Shown here piece by piece: positions 38,601 through 50,600 of a stretch of 64,000 bases of DNA. Below the pieces are notes generated by a model. It was not told where the DNA came from, did not search any database, and was given only the letters and a program-made list of their open reading frames with translations. The DNA lies in the NCBI GenBank assembly GCA_032718565.1, contig JAVGVS010000025.1, forward strand, positions 493,528-557,527, in the 5' to 3' direction. Position 1 is the first letter of the stretch, and the number at the start of each line of letters is the position of its first letter. This DNA is from Distichodus sexfasciatus. Lineage: Eukaryota > Chordata > Actinopteri > Characiformes > Distichodontidae. The position numbers and the translations under genes were made by a program.

Positions 38601-41600
38601 TCATATTAAAGCACAACTCTCCACCATTTTAATTCTAGACAATAGCATTTGCACTTGGCCCGGGGAAAATCCAGAATCTTCCAAAAGAGCATATCTATCT
38701 CACAAAGGAACTGACAGTAAGTTTCACGTTTTTGTAATTCTTTTGTAATTTCGAACCGAAATGTTTCGCAGTCCTCTGTTGACCTGAATTCTGCATGACA
38801 AGTTAGCGTTGATGCTTATTTACAGACTTTAAGCGTTAAAAAATATTTTTCTTCTTTCTTAGCAAGCAGAAATTGATTATCTGTTTGTCAACCTGCGAAT
38901 GGAAGCCAACTTTCAGAAAGACAATTTTAACATCCGCTGGGTGGCTCAGAACGGCATCACTCAACATATTGACAATGTGCTGAATGAATACAGGGTAGTG
39001 AGAGGACTGCAGGTAGGGGACGGGCTAAATATTTTTAATATTTTAGTGTTCCACATTAATAACAGATTTATAACTATGATTTTCCCAGCCTGTTCGTATT
39101 TGCATCCTCGGCCCTCCTGCCGTTGGGAAGAGCACCATCGCTGAAAAGATCTGCAAACATTACAAACTGCAGCACGTTAAACTGAAGGAGACCATCGCTG
39201 AGACTTTCGCTAGACTGGTGTGTCTGATGTTGTGTTCTTAAAACTTCGATGTTTTGAAGTAATTGTGAACCTTGTTTTCTTCATTATTTCTTCACTGTAA
39301 AAATGATTTGAACAATTCCAGTTAAAATACTTTTTGATACAACAATTTATGTTTATGTTTATCTTAATGTACTTTGTCTGGCAGAATAAATCTACAATGT
39401 TCAATAAAAGGAGATTTCCACACTCCTCCCTTGCAGAGCAAATCTGCCCAGTCTACACAAGACAATCAGACAATACATTCTGTTTGTCTATTGCATTGGG
39501 ACAGGACAAGGGAATAAATAAATAAATAAATAAATAAATAAAAATAGTAATATAAACAATTTATGCCATTTCAGCTAGTTTTCAGTTTTTAATCCAGTTC
39601 ACAGAATTGAAAATTTGATGAAGTCCAATAAACTTACAACTGTGACTGTAAACTGTAAAGAGTGAATGTTCTGATCACAGGCGAATGCCCGAACTGCCCC
39701 AAAAACTGTTTTTTTTTTGTTTATCATCTTCCTCCTTCCACTTTTTGACCTTTTCACTCCTTCCACAGTTTTTGTTGTGGAGACGCCACTTAAGATCTGG
39801 CTTATTGCATTTTTATCATTAGGCTAACTGGCAACCCTATTGTAACCCCCCCCCTTCTTTTTTTTAAGGTAAAATTTCTTTTCATGATGTGACTATAAAT
39901 CATAGTTTAACAACTAAGTCAACTGTAATCAGCATGAACATTTATAAAATGTATTTTTTTAACATTTTTATTATTTTCTACATTTTTAGTACACAATAAT
40001 CACAAAGTTTCTTTAGGAATTGCATGTCTAGGGGCAGTTAGTGTTAGGTAGTTAGGTAGCGTAATGCTTAGGGAGTTGGCCCTGTGATCAGAAGGTCGCA
40101 GGTTCAAGTCCCGGACCAGTAAAGGCACCACTGAGGTACTGATGAGCAAGGTACCATCCTACCGAGCACTGCTCTATGGGCGCTGCCAAAGTGCTACCCA
40201 TTGCTCCTTCACAGATGGGTCAAATGCAGAGGTCAAAAAATCACTCACTTAAATCCACTTGTCTAGTTAATAAACCAGTACAGTTCAATATAGATTCATG
40301 TCATGACTGTGTGATGTGTAAATGATTCTTTGATGGCTGATAGTTTGATGATTCAGTTTGTCTGGGCTGCAGGAGACTCGCGTCCTCTTGAAAACTGATG
40401 AAAATGATGTTGATGAAGCACCAAATCAAGATTTTGACTTTTTAGAAGTGCTAAAAGAGAACATGGAACAGAACAAAGGTAACATATTTCAGGGATCTTG
40501 CTATGATCTGTGCAGTGTAAGGATCTGTACTGTTCTTGTGTCACAATATGGAGCATGCACGCTTTATATACTGTTTGGATTTTGTTAATTATTTTCTTGA
40601 ATTTTCAAAATGAAAAAATCTGGATCTTCACTTGGATTTGGATTTGATTTTATTCTTATCATTTTATCCAGGCCGCTTGGATGAGCAGCACATTATCCAA
40701 ATTGTCAAGGAGAAGCTTTACTCTAAACCATGTCAAAATCAAGGCTTCGTTTTGGACGGCTTTCCAAAGACATATGAGCAAGCTAAGAAGTTGTTTAGTG
40801 GTGGGAAAATAAGGCATTAATCCAATATTTTATTCATTTTTGATCCATTTTTCATTCATTCTTTAACTAATATTTTATCAAACAGCTGAGGCTGGTAAGT
40901 CGGAGGACACAAGGACATCAGCGTCCCAACAAAACACCAAAATCACCCCAGGTCTGTGTTTAATATGCTGTTGTATAAAATGTGGTACATTTGTCACAAA
41001 CTCAATAAGGGGTTTGGGCCAGACTCAAACTCCTGATCACTCTCCTTTTAGAGTTTGTGTTCTTTCTGGATGCAAGCGACGATGTCCTGAAAGATCGTGT
41101 GCTGAATCTGCCCGGGAGCATGCTGGAATGGACGGCAAAGTCCTTTAATGATTATCAGAGCTCTCTGGCCAAATTCCGCCTGAACAACGCTGAGGAAGAG
41201 ACGGTGCTCAACTTCTTTGATGAAATAGAGATTCACCACGAGCATATAGGTAAGAATACAAGTTTAGATGCCATAAAAATATACTCTAGTCCTTTATATT
41301 ACTAAAAGTGAAAGTGAGTGATTATTTGTCATTGCGAACACACCACACCACGGCTCGTATGTGAAGGAGCAGTGGACAGCCATATATGCTACCAACTGTT
41401 TATATAAGTATGTTTAATGCATTTAATCAACCAAGTCTGAACACTCTGCACACACCAGACATCACAAGCGATGACGACGAGGACTACGCGCTGGTGATAG
41501 AGAAGGTGAAGAAGATGGTGGGGGAGGTGAGAGATTACGGCTGCAGTGCGGAGGAACTGGAGCAAGAGGAGCGCAGGAGGGTCGAGGCTGAGCTGAAGGA

Positions 41601-44331
41601 GCATCAGGCTGAGGAGGCCGAGGCACAGCGCAGGGAGGATGAGGAGTTGGCGTTCAGGGACAAGCGCTGGGACGAATGGGTACAGAGACACGGCACTGGG
41701 CACAGAGTACTGTTACGTTACTGAAATAATAGTCAGTTACAAGTAGAAGTGCTGGTACTTAAGTAAGAGTACAAATGTTCTGTCATTTTTCTAGGCCTTT
41801 GTCACACTTCCTTGTTCTGAACGTTCTGATCAGTGAAGCAGTGTACTGTCACTTCCTGTTTACTATCAGCTGTTTCAGATGCAATGGCCGCCTCCTCTCG
41901 CCGGTGTTATTGTAGTGTACCTGGCTGCTCTACTTTAAAACAATTACGTCCTTACCTCAGCTTTCATGATTTTCCTTAAGATGAAAACCTACAGAAAACC
42001 TGGGTGAGGTTAATCTGAAGGAATGAGGGTCCATCATTTAATATACTTTAATATACATCTGCAGCTTACACTTTGACAGTGAGCTTCTTTATGTATCCAA
42101 GAAGAGTAGAAAACATCTCAAACCTGGTGCTATACTATACTGTAATATTAAGGGTACCTACTTCTTCCTCAGCAGAAACTTTGCTAATGTTAACACTAAT
42201 GTAAGACGCATCCTCAAGACAAGCACTGACCTAGTCGAAAACCTGCTGTCAAGAAACCTGAGATTTTCCAGTTATTCCAAGAAAATCTCTGCCGTGTAGC
42301 ACTGGGTTTGAGATGTTTTCTACTGCTCTTGGATACATAAAGAGTCTTGCTGTCAAAGTGTAAGCTTCCCCAAAGTATATAATTTTTTGTCATTTTTACA
42401 TCGGCTGTAAATAGGAAGTGATGGTACACTGCTTCCTTGATCAGAACGTTCACAACCAGAAAGTGTGACAAAGGTGCATATTTAGTTGTTTGTTTGTGAA
42501 GTCAAGACTACTTAAAAAGAATTGAACATTTGTACTTTTTGTTACAAATAAGACCAGCGTGACACAGGGATTCATGGCACCAATACAAACATCTTTTATT
42601 CAAACAAGCAAAATAAATAGGCTTGATAATCTCAAAACAACAAACAAATCTGTTTTTAAATTTACACGAAACATTTGGCATGCCGAGACGGGGTAGCATA
42701 ACGGTGGACCGACAGACACAAAAGCAGGAGACATGCCTAAAATTCTTTATGAAATTTTTGGAAACAGTAAAATGTTTAAATATACAGTACTATAAGGCCA
42801 AACATTTGCTTTAAAAATCACCTCATTATGGTATTTTACCCACTGTGTGTGTGAAAATGCAAGAGAAAGAAAAGATAAAGTTGAAAATTTTAATAAAATG
42901 TAGCTTAATTATAGGGGGCAGCATGGTAGCGCAGTAGTTAGCACTGGCGCCTCACAGCGAGAAGGTTCTGGATTCGATCCCCAGGTACGCCATAGGGCCT
43001 TTCTGTGTGGAGTTTGCGTGCTCTCTCGGTGTTTGCGTGGGTTTTCTCAGTGTGCTCTGGTTTCCTGACTCTAAATTGGCCCTGTAAGGTGTGAAGGAGA
43101 GTGTGACTGTGTATGCCCTGCAGTGTATTGGTGCCTGCCCAGGGTTGGTCCCCGCCTTGCGCCCGTAGTTCCCAGGATAAGCTCTGGTCCTACCGCGACT
43201 CCATTTGGGATTAAGCAGTTCGGATAATGGATGGATAAATGAATAAATAAAACCTAAGGTATTTAGGTGTTTAAAATGAAAAATTATTTTTTTAAAAAAC
43301 AGGACGTATTTCAAAAGCTGAAAACATTTCATTTTGGTTTTCAGCATGAGGTTTAAATTGGGATTTTATGGGTAAGAAAATGTGCTCTCTTTCTACTTCT
43401 ATTTCTACTTCTATTTCTAGTGCTAGTTTAAAGTTATAGTTATATTTAGTACTCCATTTCTAGTTTAAAATGTATGTTTTGTATTCTATTTATATATTGT
43501 TTATTCCATGTGCCCTCTTTGTTCTTTGTTCTTTGTTCCCTGTTTCTTCTTGCACTGTGAAAAGGAGCCACGTCGTCTCGTCTCTCTGTATATCCATACC
43601 GTATATAGCAAAGATGACAATAAAGTTTACTTTGACTTTGACTTTGAAGATAAATCTTGTTTATATCTAGAAAGATCCATTCGGACTTCACATATATCCT
43701 GTTTTACATGTGACCTCTGTTATATGTGGTTGTGTGTGTGTTTTCAGAGCCAGTGTCTGGAGGTGGAGAGGAATCTGGAGGAGGAGCTTTTGGCAGCTGA
43801 GACGGCCGACATGAGGAGCTACATGATGCAGCAGGTGACCCCCGTCCTGATGCAGGGCCTCATCGAGTGCTGCAGACTGCGACCCGACGACCCCATTGAC
43901 TTCCTCGTACGACTTTTCTTTTTAATAAACCTGTCTCCTAGGGCTAGGGATTACTAACATTTTACCTCAATTACGATTAACCTCAATTTTACCTCAATTA
44001 TGATATATAAGAAAGATGTGTGTATTAGAAAGAAATTACAAGTAAATATCATGAGGTTATGTGACAAACATACAGTAATATGTTTTAAAGGACATAGCAC
44101 ATAAACACACACTGGGAATAGTGTTACAGAATTCTTTTTAATGTTTTAACTTAATTTTGTCAATTAGATGTTTCAGTTTTAATATTTTGGATTAATTGCC
44201 CAGCCCTACTGTTTATCATAAGTTTTGAAGATGGGCAGAGTTCAATTGACTTCATTCATTCACAAAAATTATTATTTGTTCTGTTTCAGGCTGAATATCT
44301 TCTGAAAAACAATCCAGATGGAAAGAAGTAA
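32713..44331 (+). CDS. ak7: adenylate kinase 7, tandem copy 1, 18 exons
   Basis: Motile-cilium adenylate kinase (ATP + AMP to 2 ADP). Exons: 32713-32799, 33384-33551, 33940-34048, 34945-35039, 36017-36127, 36366-36449, 36572-36660, 36777-36867, 38639-38716, 38863-39012, 39089-39217, 40373-40478, 40672-40800, 40886-40951, 41052-41249, 41459-41679, 43748-43906, 44290-44331; 2112 nt, 703 aa, phases consistent. The protein opens MAEEEET, as human AK7 does. A Rossmann/SDR-like region (VIIYNIT, FILISTVMTWA, YIVASGVQYG, PVFGDGSNTIPTIH) spans about residues 15-350. The P-loop GPPAVGKS is at 362-369 (Lys368). LDGFPK is at 460-465 and LDASDDVLKDR begins at 503. An E/R-rich coiled coil (about 580-637) leads to a Dpy-30 motif (about 659-698; MRSYMMQQVTPVLMQGL). 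Human AK7 (723 aa) has a longer acidic insert before the DGFPK block; here that linker is short. No frame breaks were seen. Confidence 0.95.
33132..33167. repeat. (TAA)n microsatellite, ak7 copy 1 intron 1
   Basis: About 12 uninterrupted TAA units. Confidence 0.9.
34268..34590 (+). mobile_element. SINE family B, near complete, ak7 copy 1 intron 3
   Basis: The head CGGTGGCGCAGTGGTTGG is followed by CTGCCGCCTCACAG, GGTTTGATCCCT (B-box-like), TGTTGGCGCCTGCCCAG, GTTGGGATTAAGCAGTTTGG and the tail GAATGAATGA. Confidence 0.7.
34686..34853 (+). mobile_element. SINE family C, ak7 copy 1 intron 3
   Basis: GGTGGTGGTCCAGTGG head, CCAGCACTACCATCATTGGG, AACAAGACCCTTAACCCCAA and GTCATAAATATAAATACA tail. 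Confidence 0.6.
35580..35645. repeat. (TTA)n microsatellite, ak7 copy 1 intron 4
   Basis: About 22 TTA units. A complementary (AAT)n run lies at 35446-35478, so the two tracts could pair. Confidence 0.95.
35783..35972 (+). mobile_element. tRNA-derived SINE (family A), ak7 copy 1 intron 4
   Basis: The head TACGGTAACTGTTACGGAG and TGATCAGAAGGTCGCAGG are followed by AAAAAGACTGCCCACTGC and a GTTCACAATGGCAAATCACT tail. The middle is rearranged. A (TTA)n tract lies 135 bp upstream. Confidence 0.65.
40030..40252 (+). mobile_element. tRNA-derived SINE (family A), ak7 copy 1 intron 11
   Basis: One of the best preserved copies: GGTAGCGTAATGCTTAGG head, GGTTCAAGTCC B box, GGCACCACTGAGGTACTGAT body, CCTTCACAGATGGGTCAAAT distal part. 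Confidence 0.75.
41310..41383 (-). mobile_element. tRNA-derived SINE (family A), short fragment, ak7 copy 1 intron 15
   Basis: Only the tail region (GTGATTATTTGTCATTGCGAA and GAAGGAGCAGTGGACAGC) is left, in minus orientation. Confidence 0.55.
41796..42474. mobile_element. THAP-type (P-element-like) transposon remnant, ak7 copy 1 intron 16
   Basis: Inverted ends: CCTTTGTCACACTT at 41796 and AAGTGTGACAAAGG ending at 42474, extending with mismatches to about 65-70 bp each. Inside, 41884-41976 translates from an ATG into the first half of a THAP zinc finger (CxxxxC spacing CSVPGC, then LSFHDFP). A stop at 41977-41979 follows, and the frame resumes with DENLQKTWV up to 42006. A second internal inverted repeat pairs about 42066-42130 with about 42298-42362. 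No transposase core remains. THAP9/P-element transposases carry such an N-terminal finger. The assignment to P-like elements is inferred, and no clear 8-bp target duplication was found. Confidence 0.75.
42913..43247 (+). mobile_element. SINE family B, near complete, ak7 copy 1 intron 16
   Basis: GGGGGCAGCATGGTAGCGCA head, ATTCGATCCCC B-box-like, GCCTGCCCAGGGTTGGTCCC and GTTCGGATAATGGATGGATA tail. Confidence 0.7.
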
Positions 44332-44586
44332 CATACACAAACAAATGTGCACACACACATGCACACAAAACATCTGCATAAAAGATGTGTCTCAATACAG
44401 TTCCTGCTCTTTTGAAATGTTTATTAAGTCTTACAGCAGGATAAAAGACATTCCATCAGTAGCTGATAATAGATGCTAGCTCCCCAGTTGCATGTTCATT
44501 GTATTTTGTGCAAACTGACTGTGAAGTTTCTCATTTCTGACCTTGTTGTTTTCTTGTTCTTGTGCATTTAAAAGCTTCAGAAACAC

Positions 44587-44592
44587 AATAAA
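44587..44592 (+). terminator. poly(A) signal of ak7 copy 1 (AATAAA)
   Basis: Canonical AATAAA about 255 nt after the stop at 44331, and the first strong hexamer downstream. Confidence 0.6.
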
Positions 44593-45187
44593 AGCCAGAT
44601 GCTAATTAAAATTTCATTAATGTAATGCTCTTGTTAGTGCTTTTTGACTAGAAAAGTAGATATGTTGGGCCGTAATTGTTTTGATTTGCCCCGCGCTTTC
44701 AAAAGATAAATGTTACAAATGGCAGATAATTAAATGGCTCTCGTATTTTTCAGACTCAGAGTGTGTATAATTAATTACTTGGGTAAACAAAATAATTTCA
44801 TTCCTGCAACTTCTGCAGTGCATTCAGTTCATTGTTTTCGGGCCTGAATGTACTAATGGCAGCTGGAGTGTCTTTAGAATCTCCTCTTCTCAAGTCAGCA
44901 CTTTAATAAATGTATTGTTCATGCGGCTGTACGTTTGCTGCCGTTGTCACTGAAAGTGGCCTTCATCACAGTGTGTGAACGCACAGAAAAAAAATAAACT
45001 TTGCGATAGAAAACACTGTAAGACTAATACAACAGAGTGGAGACCATGTCCCTAGAAATGTCAAAGTAGGGGTTCAAGGATCTGAAGCCCAGCAAAACCA
45101 ACATTCAATCAGTCTATCAGAAACACTATTCATTGTTAAAGGCAGCATTTAGAGAACTTCTTCGATCACTTTGTTCTCTTCATTATT

Positions 45188-45355
45188 TGGGAAGTTGGTA
45201 GCGTAACAGTTAGGGAGTCGTCCCTGTGATCGGAGGGTCTCTGGTTCAGGTCCCCCAGTGGTACTCATAAGCAAGCTACTGTCCCCAAGCACTGCTCCCT
45301 GGTTGCTGCCAAAAAGCTGCCCACTGCTTGTTCACAGATCGGTTAAATGCAGAGG
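45188..45355 (+). mobile_element. tRNA-derived SINE (family A), between the ak7 copies
   Basis: GGTAGCGTAACAGTTAGGGA head, a degraded B box GGTTCAGGTCC, then AAAAAGCTGCCCACTGC and CACAGATCGGTTAAATGCAG. Confidence 0.65.
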
Positions 45356-46235
45356 TTCACCGTTCAGAGCACAAAGTTTCCAGCTCATGTGACTTTCAAG
45401 TTAATTCTACAGCTCATAGTTTAACAGCAAGGTCAACTATATCCATTTCTTGTTCAAACAGCAACATTGTATATTTCCTTCTTCCTTATCTTAGGTTTGA
45501 TTATATATAACAAATTTTGAAAAAATCGAACTTATGACTCTTGAGAAATAGGAATTTAGCATTTATAACGCCCCCTATTGCTTAATCGGCACCACTGATG
45601 TTTCTGAGCCAAAGATGACAAAGATGTTTCATCAGTCCAAAGATACAGCGGTTTAGGCAAAATAAGGCACGACCCGCTGCAATTAATTTGCTATATTTTA
45701 ACGTTTTATTGATGTTCTATAAGCCTGAGTATCATCAATTAAATGTTAAAATACAGCAAAAGTCTTTAAAAGCAGTTGATGCAGTAAGCATCGAAGAAAG
45801 GAGTCGTTTTCTTAGTCGTAGGTTTTCTTGTGAGGTCAAAGATTCGTGACTACACTAATTTTAGCAAAACTTAAGACTTAGGAAGTAGAAAATATAAGTG
45901 ATAAAGAAATTCTGTTTAAATAGTACTATTGTATACTGTTTCCCTCTACCAAACCTGTTCATTTATTATTTCAATAGTTGCATTTCATGTATAACCACTG
46001 TAATGTCATAACGATTTTATTTTATTCATTTTGGAGATAAATAAGATGCTGAGAAGTGTTTTTTTATTTTTTTATTTGATAGAAAATGCTGAAGCATAAT
46101 TTTCTGTTACATGACAAGTAGTGACAGCGCAGAAATTGCTCTGACGGAACGATCCACAGTCGTGGTTCAACCGGTAAACAGAATGAAGTCCCGTGCAAAA
46201 CTTTTTTTATGTTTTTTTTTTTTTTTTTTGGGGGG

Positions 46236-46375
46236 GGGGTGCTTGTTTTAATTGAGAAACTAAAAGAGGTAAAAGATGTGCATTTGGTTACTGAGGTTCA
46301 GGTTAGGGTTAGGATTAGGTGTAGGTGTAAAATTATATACATCTAGTCATTATGGGAGCCTATGGAAAGACCTCA
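46236..46375 (+). repeat. dispersed repeat with telomere-like TTAGGG words
   Basis: Reads TTGAGAAACTAAAAGAGGTA, GATGTGCATTTGGTTACTGA and GGTTAGGGTTAGGATTAGG. The reverse complement of the whole block recurs at about 62195-62330. Confidence 0.6.
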
Positions 46376-46972
46376 CAAATATAGCAATACAGAGACTGTA
46401 CGGACGCGCGCGTATGTGTGGGCAGCACTCCGCCTGAGACAGCAAAGGAGAAATGGAAACTATTAGTAACTATTATTTCCACATGTAAGTAGGATTGGTT
46501 GTTATTTTTTTTTTGCCTGCTCTTTGGGTGCTTGACGCGGCATATTTCCTACGCGCTCTCTGTCCGCAGCTGGACGTGTACTTAGCTGTGTGTGAGAATT
46601 GTAACGCGCGACCATGTAAAGGAGAAGTTAAACGCGTGACCATGAAACAACAACAACACGCAGTATGAATTTACTAGTTTATGGTCAGATTTTTAGAAAC
46701 GCAACTCAATTCCAATCCCGGAAGATCTGTCGAATGTGACGTCACCGCGTGTTCTGTTCATTGGAGCTGCACTGAATCATACACGATACGTTTCTGTAGC
46801 GTTCCTTAGAGACCCTAGAGGCCAAAACTCTTTTTCTCCCCCAAATCCACAATTATCAGCTGATCGCTATGGGAGCTGGTCTAGGTGAGTTTCAGACTAT
46901 CTCCCACGCTTGAAAATGCTCAGCCTCTATGACTCTACTAATAAACAGAAATAACTGAAAAAGAGGGCTACA

Positions 46973-47412
46973 TAGTGCCACCTTAAAAAAAATCTATGCT
47001 ACCTCCAAAAATAAAATAAATAAATTCCAAGATTACGAGATTAAACTCTGCAATATTTCGAGAACTCAAAATCACGAGAGAATAAAGTCGAAATGTTACG
47101 AGAATAAAGCCTAAAATGTTACGAATAAAGCTTTTAATTTTTTACGGAGTGTGTAAGATATGTTCTGGGTAATAGCTATCGCCGCTCAAGGCCAGTGAGT
47201 TAGTTTCACGGAAGACCTTGCCAACATCAACCGGCCAAAGGTAAGGTTTATTAAAATCTCTTTAGTTAAAATGTAGTTTGAATTTGATCTGGACTTTATC
47301 TCGTAATTTTTTCGACTTTATTCTCGTAACATTTCGACTTTATTCTCGTAACATTTCGACTTTATTCTTTTTTTAAGGTGGCACTTAGATTTTTTTTTTT
47401 AAGGTGGCACTA
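46973..47412. mobile_element. palindromic MITE next to ak7 copy 2
   Basis: TAGTGCCACCTT at the left is matched by AAGGTGGCACTA at the right, with a second AAGGTGGCACT at 47379. The interior repeats ACGAGAATAAAGTCGAAATG-type words in opposite orientations. It ends about 213 bp before the ak7 copy 2 ATG, inside what should be its promoter. Confidence 0.7.
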
Positions 47413-47625
47413 AAACGCCGTCGTAACATAGCGCCTCATGCTTGGACCGCTATTAATAAAAACTAATAAAGCAGCTGCTGCATCTGGTGATACATCATCA
47501 TGGGTACTGCTCCATAGAGAGATATTTGTCCGCTTATGTGACGCTATTATGGTTATTGTCTATGAAGGATCATCCCTGCTATCAGATGTGAGACATCACA
47601 CATTTTTTGCCAGGTCCCTTTGGAG

Positions 47626-50600
47626 ATGAGCAAGATGGGGGAGCAGGAATCTCCACCTCAGGCCCGTGTCTTTATCAACGACATTCACACATATACCTCA
47701 AAATACATAGCAAAAGTGAGAAGCATTTTAGAAAATCAAGTAAATAAACGTGTTAAATATGTAAACAAATACAGTTTTACGCCTAATTTTTTTCTCAAGT
47801 TCTTGAAGACGTTGGTTGATTAATATCCCAGCTGCGTTATTTGTGTTTTCTTCAGTATTTAGACTCCTGTGTAGTTGGGTGTTCTCTGCATAACAGTAAC
47901 CATGTTGAGAAGAAGGAGGATGAGGAGGAAGAAAAATCACTAGACCAGCAGTCCAGCAAAACCCAGGATCCAACTTTCAGAATTGTTGGAACAACGTCCG
48001 GCGAGAAGGAAGAGAAATATAGTTTTATTGCAGAAGAAATATGCAGAAGTTTATCGGCTGCATTTGTGTTACAGCCAGAAATATTCATGTAAGTCCGTAA
48101 GTGCTGACAGGTTTGGGACGGTTATCACAGGCTAGAATCCATATCAAAAATCATTTGACATTCATTCATTCATTTCATTCATTCATTCATTCATTATCTG
48201 CTTAATTCCAACTGGTGTCGCGAGTGGGAGGACTAAAACCCATCCTGGAAACTAGGGCACAAGGCGGGGACCAACCCTGGGCAGGCGCCAACACACTGCA
48301 ATCACACACATAGTCACACCTCACGGGGCAAATGTAGAGTTGCCACTTAACCTACAGTGCATGCTTTTGGACTGTGAGAGGAAACTGGAGCCCCCGGCAG
48401 AAATCCATGTGAACACAGGGAGAGCATGCAACTCCACACAGAAAAAAACTAGGGCCGACCCAGGGATCAATCCCAGGAACTTCTCGCTGTGAGGCGGCTG
48501 CACTAACCACTGCACCACCATGCCGCCCCTTTTCATAAATTATAAATCTGAAATCATTTATAATAATTTGCACTCAACTGGTAATTAATTGATTAATTGA
48601 CTAAGCACCTAAGTAGGTCTAAAATAGTTTTCATGAAAAATACACACAAAAAATTGTTATTTTTAAACCCATATCAATTTACCACCTGTTTCCATAGAAT
48701 TTAACCAGAGAAGAGCTTTTTCCTCAGCTGATGAGCTCTAATGTCGTCATATACAACATAACAGAACATGTGGATCAGATAGAAGAAGCCTCTTGGGCAG
48801 CAACTGGTACTCTGTCTCAGTAATGTGAGTTTTTACAGGTAACAGAGTTTTATATTCGGTTAATATTTAAAGTCTATGTTTATTAACAGCTCTTCACAAT
48901 GAGATAAGCTCCTTTGCACAACCAAAGATCTTCATCCTGATCTCCACAGTCATGACATGGGCCCTGAGTAAACCTGCAGATCCTGTAAGAATTAAACTGA
49001 CCCATACTGAGTGACAGCTTATTACAAATAGACAGTATTTTTCAGTTCAGTTATTCCGTAAAAAAATTCCTCTTGCGTATATGTTCAGAATTAATGTTCC
49101 CCTGTTGTTTTCCTTAATAATATTTACTGTCACCAGATACTATTGCTTCCCTCATTTTTATTTAAAATGTAATATTTTATATTTAAATTAACACTGATTT
49201 CTTATTATAATAGTATTATTATTGCCCAAAACGTAATGACTGACTTTTAATCTATCATTCAGAAACTGTGTGATCATTATTTATTATCCAATAAATGCTC
49301 TTTTGTATTACTGTAGCGCAATCCAACAATTGCAAAAGATGACTACCAGAAACGGAAACCACACAGCAATTTTAATGAACACTTCAATTTGGAGAAGACC
49401 GTGCTTCAATATGGAAAAACTGTAACCACCTGAACTTTTTGAGAAGTCTAAAATATAGAAGCTTTACATCATAGACAGTGACCCATAATTATTTTATTCC
49501 ATTTTCCAGAATCGGTCCCAGTTAATTACGTATGTTGTCGCTTCGGGACTGCTCTATGGAATGGGAGAGAAAATATTTGATTACTTTTTCCAGGTAGATG
49601 GAAATCTCTATTGTCAATGATCATTTTATATTTCCTCATTGTGTGTTAGTGATAACTCTGTGTCCACAATTTCTTTAGAAATCGTATTTAGGAGACGACC
49701 CCAAAGTGCCTGTGTTCGGAGATAGTTCCAATTTAATTCCTACTATTCACGTTAGTGATCTGGCAGGGTCAGTGGTGCTGCAAAGTTGTTTATATGATGA
49801 CATTTCGTCTTGTTTCCTTAAAAACACTCTGAAACGGAACATTTTATTTCCTTTTTTTTAACTAAAGTATTATCCAGAATGTAATTGACCACAAGCCGAA
49901 GGCACCTTATTTTCTTGCTGTGGATGAATCAAAAAATACCCTTGAGGAGATTCTTACTGTGAGTTTGTCATATTTTGAGATCATTTTACCTTTTGCGTTT
50001 TACTTGATTATTCACTTTGGCCCATTTTTATTATAGGCAATAGCACTTGGTCTTGGCTCAGGAAAAACGGAGAAAGTTCCAAAAGAGGACATCTCTCAAG
50101 TAAAGGATTTTACAGTAAGTCTGTCCCTTGTCCTGTATTCACTTATTTTTTTTTGCACGTGAAGATGCTCCAGTTTTTGTATCGAATAACAGACTTTAGG
50201 CTTTTTAAGATTGTTATTTTTCTCCTTTCTCAGCAAGCAGAAATCGATTCTCTGTTTGTCAACTTGCGACTGGATGCCAACTTTCAGAAAGACAATTTTA
50301 ATATCAACTGGGTTGCTCCGAACGGCATCGTTAAAGACATCGAACAAGTGGTGGATGAATACAGACTCGCAAGAGGGCTGCAGGTAGGTGACGGTCTGAG
50401 TAGCTTGTAAGGGTTGAACGTGCTCCACATTAATAACACATAATGGTTATAATGGGCTGGTTATAAAGCTGCATTCTTACAGCACTTTTACTCTTTATTC
50501 TCCAGCCTGTCCGTATCTGCGTACTTGGACCCCCTGCTGTTGGGAAGAGCACCGTGGCAGAAAAGATCTGCAGATATTACAAACTGCAGCATGTGAGACT

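Larger units (their letters stand above)
44593..46972. other. spacer between the ak7 copies
   Basis: No gene was seen. Apart from the SINE at 45188 and the dispersed repeat at 46236, the stretch 44640-44990 is repeat-poor unique sequence. A poly-T/poly-G run lies at 46202-46240. The sequence 46390-46800 is richer in CpG (GGACGCGCGCGT, TGACGCGGC), but no promoter motif there is convincing. Confidence 0.5.

Noticed and set aside
46174..46180. GTAAACA forkhead core upstream of ak7 copy 2
   Set aside because: It is 1.45 kb from the ATG with no X-box nearby; a 7-mer is expected by chance at this distance.
46860..46900. ATGGGAGCTGGTCTAG followed by GTGAGT, exon-like
   Set aside because: Good donor but no acceptor or coding partner nearby; could at best be an untranslated exon and cannot be supported.
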